A stretch of DNA of 64,000 nucleotides from an uncultured Acetobacterium sp. (GCF_963664135.1 NZ_OY760905.1:372001-436000); one strand, 5' to 3'; shown: positions 8,662-16,985, counted from the stretch's first letter. Notes: generated from the sequence alone by a model not told the origin. A program made the numbers and translations.

Positions 8662-8911
8662 TGTATAAAAATGGAAAAATCTAGATTTAGTTGAGTTCTT
8701 AAAATTTACCCGTTTAGACGCAGCTTTATCCAATACCTACTATCAAAAATAAAAATGTTAACGATCGTTCTTTTAGAAGAACGTATTTGTTATAAGCATT
8801 TTAACTATACAATATTAAAGTAATCATGTAAGATAAGGTAGGTTTATAAACCTGAGTTTATCTTGAAATGATATCCTGAATAATATACAAAATTTAAAAA
8901 TGAGGAAATAA
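8662..8911 (+). other. AT-rich intergenic region with two small hairpins
   Basis: No gene is seen. It contains GTTCTTTTAGAAGAAC (hairpin) and an AGGTTTATAAACCT palindrome within a larger AAGATAA/TTATCTT inverted repeat just before the radical SAM gene. The latter could be a leader structure; there is no clear terminator T-run. Confidence 0.35.
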
Positions 8912-10759
8912 ATGAATAATTTTATCGAAAAAAATATTTTACCCCTGGTCACAAAACCAATCACCTACCTGGGCAACGAGGTGAATTCTGTCCATAAAAC
9001 CCCGGATGCCGAGATGATTCGCTTTGCCTTTGCCTTTCCGGACACCTATGAGGTGGGGATGTCCCATTTGGGCATGAAAATTCTTTATGGCTTGCTTAAT
9101 GAAGCCGAAGACATCTGGTGCGAACGGGTTTTTGCGCCCTGGGTGGATATGGAAGAGCAATTGTTAAAACATAACCTGCCCCTGTACGGTCTGGAATCGA
9201 TGATGCCATTAAACGAATACGATTTTGTGGGATTCACCCTACAATATGAAATGAGCTACTCTAATATTTTAAATATGCTGAAGCTGGGGCACATTACCTT
9301 AAGAAGTAGCCAACGCCAGGAAGGCGAGCCGTTTGTTATTGCCGGTGGCCCCTGTTCTTATAATCCCGAACCGCTTTCTGATTTTATTGATCTGTTTGTC
9401 ATTGGCGAAGGGGAAGAGGTGATTTTTAAAATCATGGAAACCTATCGTCAGTGGCAGAAAAATAAAGGCAAACGTCAGGATTTTCTAAAAATGGCCGCCG
9501 CGATCGAAGGGGTTTACGTGCCATCTTTCTATGAAGTCAGCTATGACGAAAATACCGGCGTAATTACCGCCTTCACCCCAATCATAGACGAAGCACCTGC
9601 TACCATCCGCAAACAATTTATCGAAGATTTGGACACGGCTTATTTTCCCGACAAAATCGTGGTCTCTTATACCGAAACTGTTCATGATCGGATCAGCTAT
9701 GAAATTTTCAGAGGCTGTGGACGGGGCTGTCGTTTTTGTCAGGCCGGGATGATTTATCGCCCCACCCGGGAAAAATCCTTGCCGACCATTCAGGAAAAAA
9801 TCAGAGCTCTGATTGAAGCAACCGGATATGATGAGGTTTCCCTGTCATCACTTAGTACCGGCGATTATAGCGAGATTGAAACCCTGATTAAAAACCTGGT
9901 CAAAGAATATGAAGACGAAAAAGTCAGTATTTCCTTGCCATCTTTGCGGATTGACTCCTTAAGTATCGACATGCTAGAAGAAATTCAAAAGGTTAGAAAA
10001 GCCGGTTTGACCTTGGCACCAGAAGCCGGAACCCAGCGCATGCGGGATGTCATCAATAAAGGTGTAACCGAAGAAAACCTGATGGATACCGTGCGAACCG
10101 CCTTTGAAAAAGGCTGGGGTCATGTCAAACTCTATTTTATGATCGGTCTGCCCGGCGAAACCCTGGAAGATATTGAAGGCATTGCCGATTTGGCTCAAAA
10201 AGTCGTGGATGAATATTACAAACTCGACCGGGAATCACGAAATAAAAGTTTGAAAGTCGTCTTGAGTGCCTCGTCGTTTGTCCCCAAACCGTTTACTCCC
10301 TTTCAGTGGATGGGACAAAATACCCGGGAAGAATTTCAAGATAAACAACGTCACTTAAAAAACAGTATTAAAGACCGAAAGATTTCCTATAGCTGGCATG
10401 ACAGCGGCGTCAGCTTTCTGGAAGCGGTTTTTGCCAGAGGCGATCGACGGCTGGGACTGGTGCTGGAAAAAGCCCATGAAAAAGGCTGTCGCTTTGACGG
10501 CTGGGGCGAATACTTTGATCTGGAAAAATGGAGTCAAGCTTTTGCCGAAGCTGGCGTGGATCCGGATTTCTATGCTTTGCGAGACCGATCTTATGATGAA
10601 ATCTTGCCCTGGGATTTTATTGACACTGGGGTCACCAAAAAATTCCTGCAGGACGAGGCCCTAAAGGCAGAGGCGGCGGTAACCACGCCGTTTTGCCCGG
10701 AAAGTTGTTCAAATTGCGGCATTATGGAATTCAAGAAAGGCTGGAAATGCAATGGTTAA
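8912..10759 (+). CDS. B12-binding-type radical SAM protein, TIGR03960 family
   Basis: 615 residues. The N-terminal Rossmann/B12-binding-like region is followed by the radical SAM cluster motif C269-x3-C273-x2-C276 (RGCGRGCRFCQAG), a TIM-barrel core with TLAPEAGTQRMRDVINKG and a C-terminal region with another Cys group (CPESCSNCGI). ATG 8912 follows ATGAGGA. It overlaps the downstream DUF2344 gene by 8 bases. This pair is widespread in Firmicutes, usually beside ribonuclease G and rplU; a tRNA or rRNA modification role is suspected for the family but the sequence does not show it. Confidence 0.88.
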   Translation: MNNFIEKNILPLVTKPITYLGNEVNSVHKTPDAEMIRFAFAFPDTYEVGMSHLGMKILYGLLNEAEDIWCERVFAPWVDMEEQLLKHNLPLYGLESMMPLNEYDFVGFTLQYEMSYSNILNMLKLGHITLRSSQRQEGEPFVIAGGPCSYNPEPLSDFIDLFVIGEGEEVIFKIMETYRQWQKNKGKRQDFLKMAAAIEGVYVPSFYEVSYDENTGVITAFTPIIDEAPATIRKQFIEDLDTAYFPDKIVVSYTETVHDRISYEIFRGCGRGCRFCQAGMIYRPTREKSLPTIQEKIRALIEATGYDEVSLSSLSTGDYSEIETLIKNLVKEYEDEKVSISLPSLRIDSLSIDMLEEIQKVRKAGLTLAPEAGTQRMRDVINKGVTEENLMDTVRTAFEKGWGHVKLYFMIGLPGETLEDIEGIADLAQKVVDEYYKLDRESRNKSLKVVLSASSFVPKPFTPFQWMGQNTREEFQDKQRHLKNSIKDRKISYSWHDSGVSFLEAVFARGDRRLGLVLEKAHEKGCRFDGWGEYFDLEKWSQAFAEAGVDPDFYALRDRSYDEILPWDFIDTGVTKKFLQDEALKAEAAVTTPFCPESCSNCGIMEFKKGWKCNG

Positions 10760-11435
10760 GATACACTATCAATTTAAGCGATCAACACCCCTGCGTCTTT
10801 TATCCCATTTGGATCAGCAGCGACTTTTTCAGCGGGCTTTCCGGCGGGCCAATATCCCGATCGCGTATTCCCAGGGTTTTAACCCCCATCCCAAGATGTC
10901 ATTTGCCTTGGCCATGTCGGTTGGCTTAACCAGTGATGGGGAGTACGGCGAGGTCATCGTCGCAGACGACATGGATGCCGAAACATTTATCAGTCGAATG
11001 AACCAGGTTCTGCCCAAGGGGCTGGAGATCGTCAGTGCCAAAATTTGCGGCGATGGGGTCGGATCGCTTTCAGCAGCGCTTTACAAAAGTATTTACCAGA
11101 TAAAAATTAAAGTGCTTCCCGAAACAAATTTCGAAAAACTGGCCGAGTCGGTTCAAGCTTATCTGGCATTACCGCAGATTTTTATTCAGAAAAGAAATAA
11201 AAAAGGCAAGTTTGTCGAAAAAGATATTCGTCCATTTATTGAAGCAATCACCGTCAGTCCCGACGAAGAAAATGACAAGGTGAATGTAAATATGACGCTG
11301 GTTTATATTGACCAACAATGCGTTAAACCAGAACTTATTTTAACGAGTATCAATAATCAAAATGGCGCTGTATTTATTATTGATCCCACCATTGAGATCC
11401 ATCGGGAAAAATTGCTGATTAAAGCCGATTCTTAA
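10752..11435 (+). CDS. TIGR03936 / DUF2344 radical SAM-associated protein
   Basis: 227 residues. The N-terminus (PLRLLSHLDQQRLFQRAFRRANIPIAYSQGFNPHPKMSFA, described by position 12-51) is the hallmark of the DUF2344 family, found next to or fused with TIGR03960 proteins. Its start overlaps the upstream stop, so the two are translationally coupled and probably form one enzyme system. In many Firmicutes the next gene encodes RNase G/E and then rplU follows. Here the next 1.2 kb shows no gene (see the ncRNA candidate). Confidence 0.85.
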   Translation: MVKIHYQFKRSTPLRLLSHLDQQRLFQRAFRRANIPIAYSQGFNPHPKMSFALAMSVGLTSDGEYGEVIVADDMDAETFISRMNQVLPKGLEIVSAKICGDGVGSLSAALYKSIYQIKIKVLPETNFEKLAESVQAYLALPQIFIQKRNKKGKFVEKDIRPFIEAITVSPDEENDKVNVNMTLVYIDQQCVKPELILTSINNQNGAVFIIDPTIEIHREKLLIKADS

Positions 11436-11473
11436 GGTTTGCATAAGGGTTACAAACGTTTACAAGAAAAGAC

Positions 11474-11501
11474 TTTACATTTAAAAATAACGTGCTATAA
11501 T
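11474..11501 (+). promoter_or_regulatory. Strong promoter of the 11.5-12.6 kb non-coding unit
   Basis: TTTACA (11474-11479), 16-base spacer, TATAAT (11496-11501), 39 bases after the radical SAM-associated gene. Initiation is expected near 11508. Confidence 0.65.
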
Positions 11502-11989
11502 TTAGCTAAATCAAAGATCAACTCAATCCTTTTCCAGATTGAATGATTACGGTCATTGAAAAGTAAATAAACCTTAACTGCCGATAAAATTAAAGGAAGA
11601 CGCCCATCAGTTAGCGATAAAAAGCTATCCGAAAAACCGGTTGATGAACTGATTTTATCGATTGTTAACTCCTCTTATGCAAGCATTATGAATCATTACA
11701 AATCAAAGGATGATTGCATAGAATCATTGTGAGATTGATTGGCGATCGGTATTCACATTATGGAAATAACAACATCACATAAAAAATGATGTCACCATAA
11801 ATACGAATAATAGATCAAAGATAATAATCCACCTGATGTGAGTTGACAATTCGCGTTCCCAAAAGGAAAACAGAGAAAACTAATTTGAATAAAAAAACGA
11901 ATTATGTTCCAATCTTCAAAAAAACAACTGTGAGTAATTAAGAAGATTGATTTACAGAATGTATTTTTATTATCTGGGAGAAAAGTATG

Positions 11990-12385
11990 TTTAGATGAAA
12001 GACCATTCCTAAAACAGAAACACTTTCCTGAGTTAAAAAAATAAATTCCAAAAATCATGAGCGCCAATCCCTGAGTTCAGAAGAAAGACCATTCCTGGGT
12101 TTAGCAAGAGGGGTTCTCAGAATCCATAGAGTAAATTTAATAGATTACGCGGAAGACGTTTTGAAGATCAGAAGAAAAACCATCCCTGACTTTTGAAAAC
12201 AAGTTTAGATTCAAAGTTACGTTTTACGAGTTAGCGGTAGACAGTGACTGGATTAAGAAGAAATACTATCCTTGCATCCAGCAATGGCATACCTGATTCA
12301 AAAACTACCAGAAAATCAACAGTCAATTCTCTAAATTTAGATGAAAAACCATTCCTGGATTTAGAAAAACCAATTCCTGGATTTA
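11990..12385 (+). repeat. Degenerate tandem array, about 85-base period
   Basis: Five heads of the form AGA(A/T)GAAA(A/G)ACCATTCCTG lie at about 12003, 12089, 12180, 12267 and 12349 (steps of 85, 91, 87 and 82). Extra half copies of (C)NATTCCTG or AATCCCTG lie at 12021, 12064 and 12370. Only the heads are conserved; the sequence between them differs. Confidence 0.6.
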
Positions 12386-12548
12386 AAAAATGATTCTCCA
12401 GATTGTCTCAAAAATAACTCAAAGGTTGGCAACGTTTTGAAGAGAAAAGTCCTTAAGTTAAGTGTAATATTTACTTGGAAAAGTGAAAAAGACGATTTTT
12501 GTAAATCGAAAGGGGTGAGTCCAAAAGAAATGACATCTGAAATCGAAA

Positions 12549-12597
12549 GCTGAAGCCGGTTCTGCATAGTAATGTGGGATCGGCTTCAGCGTTTTTT
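12549..12597 (+). terminator. Strong Rho-independent terminator of the non-coding unit
   Basis: GCTGAAGCCG / CGGCTTCAGC stem around a loop of about 24 bases, then GTTTTTT. Confidence 0.9.
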
Positions 12598-12624
12598 ATT
12601 TTTAGGTTTTATTTTAGATTCACC

Positions 12625-12653
12625 TTGTACAATTCAGCGCACGCTAGTAAAAT
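12625..12653 (+). promoter_or_regulatory. ndk promoter
   Basis: TTGTAC (12625-12630), 17-base spacer, TAAAAT (12648-12653), after the terminator and about 60 bases before ATG. Confidence 0.6.
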
Positions 12654-12713
12654 AAAGATAATAGCAAAATATAGATAATATAAATCACGAATTTCTGAAA
12701 GTGAGGATACGGT

Positions 12714-13205
12714 ATGAAATCATATGCATTAATTATTATGAAGCCGGATGCATTGGAATCAGAATTAGTCGAAACGATTGTTAAACGTTTTATTGATGAA
12801 GGTTTTCTGCTAGAAATGATTGGATTTAAAAAAGTAGATGAAAAGCTGATTTTAAACCATTATGCCCATGTGGTTGAAAAACTGGGCGAATCTTTTAGAA
12901 AAATGGCGATCGCAGGTTTTGTCGGAAAATCGATGATCCCAATCATTCTTAGTCAAGCAGGAGATGACGCCATCGTTAATGCCCGGGTCTTAACTGGGGC
13001 CACCGATCCAGCCAAAGCCTTACCAGGCAGCATTCGCGGTGATTATTGCACCGATTCGATGGAGAAAGCGGATCTTGAAGGACGTTGTTGTTATAATTTA
13101 TTACACTGCAGCGATTCAAATGAATCCTTAATGGCTGAAATAAAACTTTGGTTTGACTCTCAAACATATGAAAACTACGCGTCTCTGATTAATCCGGTTG
13201 GTTAG
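12714..13205 (+). CDS. ndk: Nucleoside diphosphate kinase
   Basis: 163 residues, somewhat longer than the usual 135-150. N-terminal YALIIMKPDAL, the ARVLTGATDPAKALPGSIRGDY region and the active-site segment NLLHCSDS, whose His is the phosphorylated residue, identify NDP kinase (NTP + NDP exchange in the cytoplasm). The usual HGSDS reads HCSDS here. ATG 12714 follows GTGAGG. It has its own promoter and is isolated between the non-coding unit and a repeat, converging on the sortase gene. Confidence 0.93.
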   Translation: MKSYALIIMKPDALESELVETIVKRFIDEGFLLEMIGFKKVDEKLILNHYAHVVEKLGESFRKMAIAGFVGKSMIPIILSQAGDDAIVNARVLTGATDPAKALPGSIRGDYCTDSMEKADLEGRCCYNLLHCSDSNESLMAEIKLWFDSQTYENYASLINPVG

Positions 13206-13289
13206 GGCTATCATTAGCGTTGTATTAAACAGTATCAATTGAAAACCACGGTTGAGTAATTGCGAAATGCATAAAAGTCGAATAATGGT

Positions 13290-13499
13290 TGCTTTGCGTT
13301 CAGTTTCCGCAAACAATTTTGTAACGTGTAAGCGAACAGTTCCGCGAACTGTCAGCTGTACAGTGTAAAAATTCGCGAAGGCAGTCGCCAATCACAAGCT
13401 TGCTTGTAGTTGGTGACTGCCCGCGACAAAGAAGAAATTCGTGTAGCGATTTCTTCTGGTTGTTTCGTGCGAAACTGGATACAAAGCTCACGGTACTTT
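13290..13499 (+). repeat. Palindromic intergenic repeat, copy 3, expanded by two extra hairpins
   Basis: Outer blocks match the other copies (TGCTTTGCGTTCAGTTTCCG, GTAACGTGTAAGCGAACAG, then CGTGCGAAACTGGAT and AAAGCTCACGGTAC). Between them lies an insert of about 86 bases (about 13374-13459) that is itself two hairpins: GCAGTC.CCAA..ACAAGC with its complement, and GAAGAAAT..CG with GCGATTTCTTC. Confidence 0.75.
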
Positions 13500-13550
13500 C
13501 GCAATTGCCTAAAAAGCCACGGTCATTGAAAGGGAAAACTAAGTCGCTAA

Positions 13551-13613
13551 AAAACAGTGTCCGTAAACTGTCACAGCATCAAGAAGCGATACACAGTTAC
13601 GAACACTGTTTTT
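13551..13613. terminator. Bidirectional terminator between ndk and the sortase gene
   Basis: Imperfect arms AAAACAGTGTCCGTAAACTGT and ACAGTTACGAACACTGTTTTT around a loop of about 21 bases; T-runs on both strands serve the convergent genes. Confidence 0.7.
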
Positions 13614-13631
13614 CTTGTAAAGTAAAGTACT

Positions 13632-14342
13632 TTATTTTATCTTACGGGCATGAACAGCCAACCGGGCGTCATCAAAGGTATAAATACAGGTTGACAGGGT
13701 CAGCACCTCATCGGTAGACGACAAAGCCACACCGGTGTCATATAAAGATCTGGCTTTGAGGCGATTCATATAAGCTAAAAACTCAGCATCATTTGCAAAT
13801 TCTGGCTGACGATAGTCGTAATCTGCTTCGGTGATGTATACTGAAAAGATTTCCCAATCGCCAGGGTTTCCCGGCTGATCAAATTTAATGATCGGATGCT
13901 GCTTGAAATAGGACTGTTCCTGGTATTTCCACAAACTGCCAAACATCGAATCATCGGACATGTAATGACCATAGAGAATGTGATTTCGAGTCGTTCCGGC
14001 TTTACAAAGATAGTCCTGAAAAATTGCACCTTCAAATGATTCTTCATTTAAGAAATTATAGTGCAGGTAATGATCGTTGTTATCGGTTTGAACAACCGGA
14101 TATTCCAATGGCGTACCATCGATTTGAACCCAACCAATTGTTTGCGGATTCATTGCTAAAAGCCCATTGAAGTCGACCCGATCACTGGTATCGATTTTAT
14201 TTTCCTGCGCTACGGCAATTATTTTATTTTTATTCATATTCTGGGTAATTGTTGGATAAAAATTATAAATAACAAATCCCATAGCAAGCACAATTAATAA
14301 GACTGCAGCAACAATTTTTGTTTTTTGCATATTATTTTGCAA
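13632..14342 (-). CDS. Class B sortase
   Basis: About 236 residues. One N-terminal membrane anchor (VAAVLLIVLAMGFVIYNF) is followed by the sortase domain: NPQTIGWVQIDGTPLEYPVVQ, catalytic His in NHILYGHYM, catalytic Cys in TLSTCIYTF and the Arg in DARLAVHARK. The arrangement is class B (SrtB-type). It anchors surface proteins or assembles pili outside the membrane. Start TTG 14342 is favoured because AGGAGG lies 9 bases before it; ATG 14330 is too far. No substrate with a sorting signal is adjacent. Confidence 0.88.
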   Translation of the reverse strand: MQNNMQKTKIVAAVLLIVLAMGFVIYNFYPTITQNMNKNKIIAVAQENKIDTSDRVDFNGLLAMNPQTIGWVQIDGTPLEYPVVQTDNNDHYLHYNFLNEESFEGAIFQDYLCKAGTTRNHILYGHYMSDDSMFGSLWKYQEQSYFKQHPIIKFDQPGNPGDWEIFSVYITEADYDYRQPEFANDAEFLAYMNRLKARSLYDTGVALSSTDEVLTLSTCIYTFDDARLAVHARKIK

Positions 14343-14466
14343 TTTAGTTTTCCTCCTATAAAGCATTTATGCACATATTATACCCATATTATATAATAAT
14401 ACCCAGTAGGCAACATTAATTTTTTTATTTGTACACTATACAGAATAGCAATAAAAATTATTTTAG

Positions 14467-14495
14467 TTGACTTTATCAGCTGCACATGTTAATAT
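14467..14495 (+). promoter_or_regulatory. rplU operon promoter
   Basis: TTGACT (14467-14472), 17-base spacer, TAATAT (14490-14495). Confidence 0.6.
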
Positions 14496-14501
14496 TTATA
14501 A

Positions 14502-14572
14502 AGTTATGTAGCCGCACACACAAGGTTTTAAGTCGAAAGCACCTATTGTGGCGAGTCTGGTATGAGGAGGTG
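14502..14572 (+). promoter_or_regulatory. Probable L21 leader upstream of rplU
   Basis: A leader of about 70 nt with AGCCGCACACACAAGG, GTCGAAAGCACCTATTGTGG and CGAGTCTGG, ending at the GAGGAGGTG ribosome site. Its position and the AGC-ACCTATTGTGGCG block resemble the Firmicute ribosomal protein L21 leader; this is from memory, not alignment. Confidence 0.5.
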
Positions 14573-14579
14573 TAGAATC

Positions 14580-14897
14580 ATGTATGCAATTATTAAAACA
14601 GGTGGTAAACAATACCGCGTTCAAGAAAATGATGTTATTCAAATCGAAAAAATCAATTTCACAGAAGAAGACGTAAAAGAAATTACTTTTACTGAAGTTT
14701 TAGCAGTCAACAAGGATGGCGAAATGATCATTGGTACTCCAGTGGTTGAAAATGCTGTTGTTAAAGCTGAAATTTTAGAAGTTGCCAAAGGACCTAAGGT
14801 TATTATTTACAAGTATAAATCTAAAAAAGATTATCGTAAAAAACAAGGTCATCGACAACCATTCATGAAAGTTAAAATTACCGGCATCCAAGCCTAG
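14580..14897 (+). CDS. rplU: 50S ribosomal protein L21
   Basis: 105 residues starting MYAIIKTGGKQYRVQENDV, the diagnostic L21 N-terminus, and ending in the basic KKDYRKKQGHRQPFMKVKI region that contacts 23S rRNA. ATG 14580 follows GAGGAGGTG. First gene of the rplU-prp-rpmA unit, with a leader that probably mediates autogenous control. Confidence 0.97.
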   Translation: MYAIIKTGGKQYRVQENDVIQIEKINFTEEDVKEITFTEVLAVNKDGEMIIGTPVVENAVVKAEILEVAKGPKVIIYKYKSKKDYRKKQGHRQPFMKVKITGIQA

Positions 14898-14905
14898 GAC
14901 ATTTT

Positions 14906-15238
14906 ATGATTTCAGTTAAGATTCAAGGTAAGAATAATAAAGCAAATGAAATAATTGTATCTGGTCATGCCGGTTTTGCCGATCATGGCGAGGATATCGT
15001 TTGTGCTGCTGTTTCGGTTTTAACCATCAGCATCTTAAACGGTCTCACCGAAATTGTTGGTCGGAAAGATCTTGGCGAAGTGATCGAAGAAGGCTATGTC
15101 CACTTCATCATTCCCGAAATCATAGATGAATCAATGAAATTGAAAACAGATACACTCATTTCGACTTATCTCCTGGGCATCCAGGGGATCAAGGAAGCTT
15201 ATGGAGATTATATCCAGTTTGAAGAAGTATATAAATAG
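14906..15238 (+). CDS. prp: Ribosomal-processing cysteine protease Prp
   Basis: 110 residues. The catalytic pair is visible as SGHAGFADHGEDIVCAAVS (His 21 and Cys 33, approximately). Prp removes the N-terminal extension of L27 in Firmicutes and related groups. It lies between rplU and rpmA, as expected, and the downstream L27 begins with an extension carrying the LQLF-A processing site, so substrate and protease are encoded together. The upstream gap is only 8 bases. Confidence 0.92.
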   Translation: MISVKIQGKNNKANEIIVSGHAGFADHGEDIVCAAVSVLTISILNGLTEIVGRKDLGEVIEEGYVHFIIPEIIDESMKLKTDTLISTYLLGIQGIKEAYGDYIQFEEVYK

Positions 15239-15250
15239 GAGGTGAACAAC

Positions 15251-15538
15251 ATGTTAAAAATGAACCTTCAACTATTCGCCCATAAAAAAGGGGTTGGTAG
15301 TTCAAGAAATGGTCGTGACAGTGAAGCCAAACGTCTTGGAGTTAAAAGAGGAGACGGTCAATTCGTACTAGCAGGAAATATTCTTGTTCGTCAAAGAGGA
15401 ACAAAAATTCACCCTGGTACTAACGTTGGAAAAGGCGGAGATGATACATTATTCGCATTAGAAGATGGTATCGTACGTTTTGAACGAAAAGGCAGAGATA
15501 AAAAACAAGTAAGTATTTATCCTCGGGAAGCCATCTAG
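15251..15538 (+). CDS. rpmA: 50S ribosomal protein L27 with cleavable N-terminal extension
   Basis: 95 residues from ATG 15251, 5 bases after AGGAGGTG; a GTG at 15242 inside the ribosome site is rejected. N-terminus MLKMNLQLF then [15 protein letters not shown]: the first nine residues are the Prp-removed extension, and the mature protein starts at AHKKG. The rest ([19 protein letters not shown]) is typical L27, which reaches the peptidyl transferase centre. Confidence 0.97.
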   Translation: MLKMNLQLFAHKKGVGSSRNGRDSEAKRLGVKRGDGQFVLAGNILVRQRGTKIHPGTNVGKGGDDTLFALEDGIVRFERKGRDKKQVSIYPREAI

Positions 15539-15566
15539 TTTTCCAGTGACAAAATAATACATCCAT

Positions 15567-15613
15567 AAAACCTCTTATGCTCGTTTTTACAAGATAAGAG
15601 GTTTTATTTTTTG
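15567..15613 (+). terminator. Terminator after rpmA
   Basis: AAAACCTCTTAT / ATAAGAGGTTTT stem with a loop of about 16 bases and a T-rich tail. Confidence 0.85.
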
Positions 15614-15650
15614 TTGTTTGGGTAGATACCATAAAAAAAGCGAGGTAGCA

Positions 15651-16934
15651 ATGTTTGTAGATAAAGCAGAGATAATTCTAAAGGCTGGCAACGGCGGACA
15701 TGGCGGGATGAGTTTCCGCCGCGAAAAATATGTTCCCAACGGCGGTCCTGACGGCGGTAACGGAGGGCATGGCGGCAATATTGTTTTTATGGCCGACAAT
15801 GGTTTTCGGACCCTGATGGAATTCAAGTATAAAAGAAAACACAAAGCGGAAAATGGCGAAAACGGCACCGGCGGTCGATCGACCGGTAAAACCGGAGAAG
15901 ATCTGATTATCAAGGTACCCGTGGGAACCATTATTAAAGATAAAGAGACCGGACGGATCATCTGTGACTTATCAGAACACGGGCAAAAATACCGGGTAGC
16001 CGAAGGCGGCCGGGGTGGTCGTGGGAATATGAATTTTGCAACAGCCACCAGACAGGCGCCTCGTTTTGCCCAGGGTGGAGTGAAGGGTCAGGAACGTACC
16101 GTTGTTCTGGAGCTCAAGCTGCTGGCCGATGTGGGTCTGATTGGATTTCCCAATGTGGGGAAATCAACCCTTTTATCGGTGATCACCAAAGCCAAACCCA
16201 AGATAGCCAATTACCATTTTACCACCATTGTCCCTAATCTGGGGGTAGTTGAATGGCGAAATTTTGATCCTTTTGTAATTGCCGATATTCCCGGTTTGAT
16301 CGAAGGTGCCCATGAAGGAACCGGACTTGGTGATCAATTCCTCAGACATGTGGAACGAACCAAGCTGCTGATTCATCTTCTCGACGCCTCTGGCAGTGAA
16401 GGCCGTGAGCCATTGGATGATTTTAAAAAGATCAATTATGAATTGGAAAAATACAACGAAAAACTGGCGAAGCGCGTCCAAATTGTCGCCTTAAATAAGG
16501 TTGACCTGCTTTCTGAACCAGAAGAAACGGATGAATTAAAAGCTGAATTGGAAAAATTGGGCTATGAAGTCTTTGTTATTTCTGCAGTCACCGGTCAAGG
16601 GCTCAACGAGCTGTTAAGCCGGACGATTCAATTGCTGGATGAAATTGGCGAAGTTGAACCAATTTTTGACTTTGAACCGGAAGCCGAGATTATCTTCACG
16701 CCGGACTTCAAAGAAAAACAATTCACGGTTGAAAAATTTGATCACTTATTTGTGGTTAAGGGTGCATTCTTGGAGCGTTTAATTACTTCGGTCAACTTTG
16801 AAGATTTGGATTCCATTGGTTTCTTCCAACGAGTCCTGAAAGATAAAGGCGTCTTTGATGAGTTAGAAAAAATGGGGATCCAGGACGAAGATGTGGTTCA
16901 ACTGGAAGAGATCGAATTTGAGTATTTTAAATAG
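15651..16934 (+). CDS. obgE: GTPase ObgE/CgtA
   Basis: 427 residues in three domains: Gly-rich Obg fold (GNGGHGGMSFRREKYVPNGGPDGGNGG region), GTPase domain with GFPNVGKST, DIPGLIEGAHEG and NKVD, and a C-terminal OCT domain (FTPDFKEKQFTVEKFDHLFVV). Obg is an essential GTPase in late 50S assembly and stress response. ATG 15651 follows GAGGTAG. The neighbours yhbY, nadD, yqeK and rsfS form a standard ribosome-assembly cluster. Confidence 0.97.
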   Translation: MFVDKAEIILKAGNGGHGGMSFRREKYVPNGGPDGGNGGHGGNIVFMADNGFRTLMEFKYKRKHKAENGENGTGGRSTGKTGEDLIIKVPVGTIIKDKETGRIICDLSEHGQKYRVAEGGRGGRGNMNFATATRQAPRFAQGGVKGQERTVVLELKLLADVGLIGFPNVGKSTLLSVITKAKPKIANYHFTTIVPNLGVVEWRNFDPFVIADIPGLIEGAHEGTGLGDQFLRHVERTKLLIHLLDASGSEGREPLDDFKKINYELEKYNEKLAKRVQIVALNKVDLLSEPEETDELKAELEKLGYEVFVISAVTGQGLNELLSRTIQLLDEIGEVEPIFDFEPEAEIIFTPDFKEKQFTVEKFDHLFVVKGAFLERLITSVNFEDLDSIGFFQRVLKDKGVFDELEKMGIQDEDVVQLEEIEFEYFK

Positions 16935-16985
16935 ATTTCCCGCTTTATTATGTGTTATAATAGCGTCGTAGAAAGTAGAGAAAAA

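Larger units (their letters stand above)
11508..12597 (+). ncRNA. Candidate long structured non-coding RNA, about 1.09 kb
   Basis: The interval starts with a near-consensus promoter and ends in a strong terminator, yet has no ORF with a ribosome site on either strand. Visible structure includes a stem pairing 11575-11591 with 11653-11669 around smaller hairpins (CAGTT/AACTG, AGC/GCT), ATGATT/AATCAT at 11710-11727, ACATCA/TGATGT at 11772-11789, and a periodic motif ACCATTCCTG at about 85-base spacing from 12002 to 12358. I do not recognise it as tmRNA, RNase P RNA, SRP RNA, 6S, OLE, GOLLD or ROOL. It occupies the place where an RNase G gene often sits. The alternative is decayed sequence between a chance promoter and the terminator. 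Confidence 0.5.

Noticed and set aside
8700..8760. Short coding remnant (KIYPFRRSF-like) after the methyltransferase
   Set aside because: Too short and without a start or ribosome site to call a pseudogene.
11990..12385. CRISPR array suggested by periodic motif
   Set aside because: Repeat heads are degenerate, the period (82-91) is too long and uneven, and no cas genes are present.
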